A stretch of DNA of 41,873 bases from Candidatus Saccharimonadota bacterium (GTDB lineage Bacteria > Patescibacteriota > Saccharimonadia > Saccharimonadales > UBA10212). Where the stretch lies: contig JACRBB010000023.1 of assembly GCA_016234585.1 (NCBI GenBank), forward strand, positions 1 through 41,873, read 5' to 3'. Position 1 is the first letter of the stretch; each line of letters opens with the position of its first letter. The notes beneath the pieces are model-generated. The model ran no database searches, had not been told where the DNA came from, and saw only the letters and a program-made list of their open reading frames with translations. Positions 40,718 to 41,873 of the stretch are shown here, one piece after another. Both the position numbers and the translations under genes were made by a program.

Positions 40718-41873
40718 ATGCCTAAAAATCTTAGCCAGTTGCTAAAAAATCAGCAGACACCAATTGACGACCTTGTCCAGTTGGCCGAAGAGCTTAGCGG
40801 ATATCCAAGTGAGGATATCCGGCTTATGTCGGAACTTGCCACGGATACCAGACCCATATTAACTAAGCTCAACCTGGATCCGGGCGACACTACGGCGGGG
40901 GAGCTATACCATGCTTTATTAATTGAGTATGAAAAAGCCAGCAGTGATTTCTCTCGGCAGATAGGCCAGAAAACCGCTGACTCAACAACTCAGCGCTTAA
41001 AACGCGTTGTCGAGGTTATTACTCACGGCCAGGCTAACCGGCAGGTTTGGGCTCTTAAAAAAAACGTTGCCAAACAATTACTAAAGACTCACCAACCTAA
41101 AAAGTTAATGGCCTTGCTTCATTATCGGTCGCTTGATTCAATGCTTAAGCGTGAAAATGTCGGTCTTATATATGGTGCGCTTTCATATACCGAATCGCCA
41201 AGGTGGCTGAAGCTAATGCAGAAATCACTTTCCAGCCTAAGTTCTAAGGACTTTGAAACCAGAGAGGCTGAGTTTATTTTGGCGCCTACTGGTCACTGGT
41301 CGGCTGTAGCCGCAAAAACCTATCCGATATCAAAGTCCAGTGAACTAGGAGCAGTAATTTTTTGGCCGAACCCAAAGGCTAACCAAACAACCAGTTTGGG
41401 CTTATCAGTCCTTGGCCTACAGGCTGCCGACGAACTACGTTGTGACTCATCTTGGCTTAAGCTGCATCAGTTCAATCATAATTTGGGTAAACTTATATCT
41501 GACAATTTTGCCAGTGGCTTGGGTCCTCGTCTAAAAATATCCGGTGGTCATACTGTTACATGGCGAGCCATACAGCGGGTATTTGCCGGCCGTCCGGACG
41601 CGGATTTTTCAGAGAACTTTGAGCCCCATCTTGAAAAATTGGATTTGAACCGCCAAACTCCGTCGGAAATACTATCAGAACTGGCGCCTCAACTTAATTT
41701 TTGGACTAACTGTGAGTCGGTGCTGTTTTGTGACGCCGACGGACATGTGGTCTCTTGCAATTTAACCGACACGGCCGCAAATCACGCCAGTAAGAAAAGT
41801 CTGAGCAAACACAACCGCTCATTCGCTAAGCAGAGACTGGAAGATAAATTAGTTGGCCGATATCTTAACCACC
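40718..41873 (+). CDS. Protein of unknown function (3' end outside window)
   Basis: Not in the ORF track because no stop is reached. An open frame of 385 codons begins at ATG 40718, 8 nt after the PfkB stop (start MPKNLSQLLKNQQTPIDDLV). I do not recognise it. There is no signal peptide or membrane helix. The first 150 residues look alpha-helical and charged (LTKLNLDPGDTTAGELYHAL, RLKRVVEVITHGQANRQVWA). A middle part (about 185-260) looks mixed alpha/beta (EFILAPTGHWSAVAAKTY, LGAVIFWPNPKANQTTSLGL). A later part has NFWTNCESVLFCDADGHVVS. Codon use matches the neighbours. It may belong to the same operon as the kinase. Confidence 0.75.
   Translation, partial: MPKNLSQLLKNQQTPIDDLVQLAEELSGYPSEDIRLMSELATDTRPILTKLNLDPGDTTAGELYHALLIEYEKASSDFSRQIGQKTADSTTQRLKRVVEVITHGQANRQVWALKKNVAKQLLKTHQPKKLMALLHYRSLDSMLKRENVGLIYGALSYTESPRWLKLMQKSLSSLSSKDFETREAEFILAPTGHWSAVAAKTYPISKSSELGAVIFWPNPKANQTTSLGLSVLGLQAADELRCDSSWLKLHQFNHNLGKLISDNFASGLGPRLKISGGHTVTWRAIQRVFAGRPDADFSENFEPHLEKLDLNRQTPSEILSELAPQLNFWTNCESVLFCDADGHVVSCNLTDTAANHASKKSLSKHNRSFAKQRLEDKLVGRYLNH

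Noticed and set aside
1-41873. Genetic code 25 (UGA as Gly), as in some CPR lineages
   Set aside because: UGA ends several genes at the expected family length (pheS, pheT, the second pilin gene), so the standard bacterial code applies.
1-41873. CRISPR arrays, tRNA or rRNA genes, insertion sequences
   Set aside because: No repeat-spacer pattern, no tRNA cloverleaf-like sequence in the short gaps and no transposase or integrase frame was seen.

Overview
The window looks like a piece of a small-genome Patescibacteria (CPR) chromosome, most likely a Saccharibacteria relative. This is an inference. It rests on the very tight gene packing (many 2-20 bp gaps and 4-bp ATGA overlaps), a type IV pilus operon, a membrane-anchored Clp-like AAA+ protein, a single-membrane style RND pump without outer-membrane partners, a split transketolase and a plant-type class I aldolase. 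UGA is used as an ordinary stop codon, so genetic code 25 is excluded. No rRNA, tRNA, CRISPR, insertion sequence or phage gene was seen. No stretch above 300 bases lacks a gene.

Layout. 1-1138 (-): start of a MacB/FtsX-type ABC permease, cut by the window edge. 1298-4800 (+): phosphoketolase and acetate kinase, overlapping. 4853-5314 (-): PhnB-like VOC protein. 5391-9134 (-): three overlapping type IV pilin-like genes in a PilV/PilW/PilX-like order. 9273-10751 (+): M32 carboxypeptidase. 10786-13505 (+): a small membrane protein coupled to a two-domain, membrane-anchored AAA+ protein whose pore loops look lost. 13550-15116 (+): DrrAB-like ABC exporter. 15167-16369 (+): RarA. 16372-18398 (-): dienelactone hydrolase and type II NADH dehydrogenase. 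18517-19956 (+): 14-TM drug exporter. 19963-21190: Fur-family regulator and ZIP metal transporter, divergent around a shared palindrome. 21206-22264 (+): RmuC. 22267-24737 (-): GH63-like hydrolase with an MFS transporter. 24808-28328 (+): pheS-pheT. 28399-31819 (+): RND pump with a membrane-anchored FKBP. 31951-33928 (+): glutaredoxin, thioredoxin reductase and pyrophosphatase, with a palindromic element between the first two. 34023-40709 (+): gapA, rpiB, rpe, split transketolase, class I aldolase and a PfkB kinase. 40718-end (+): an unrecognised protein cut by the window edge.

How it fits together. The two carbon blocks describe a fermentative sugar route. Transketolase, Rpe and RpiB interconvert pentose and hexose phosphates. 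Phosphoketolase cleaves xylulose-5-P (and/or fructose-6-P) to acetyl-P plus a sugar phosphate, and acetate kinase turns acetyl-P into ATP. GAPDH carries triose phosphate onward, and NDH-2 could reoxidise NADH.

A second theme is how genes are started. About eleven genes have a -10 box only 6-11 nt before the start codon and no Shine-Dalgarno sequence, which predicts leaderless mRNAs. Others carry a clear AGGAGG-like site. This pattern was also used to correct several start codons in the ORF track.
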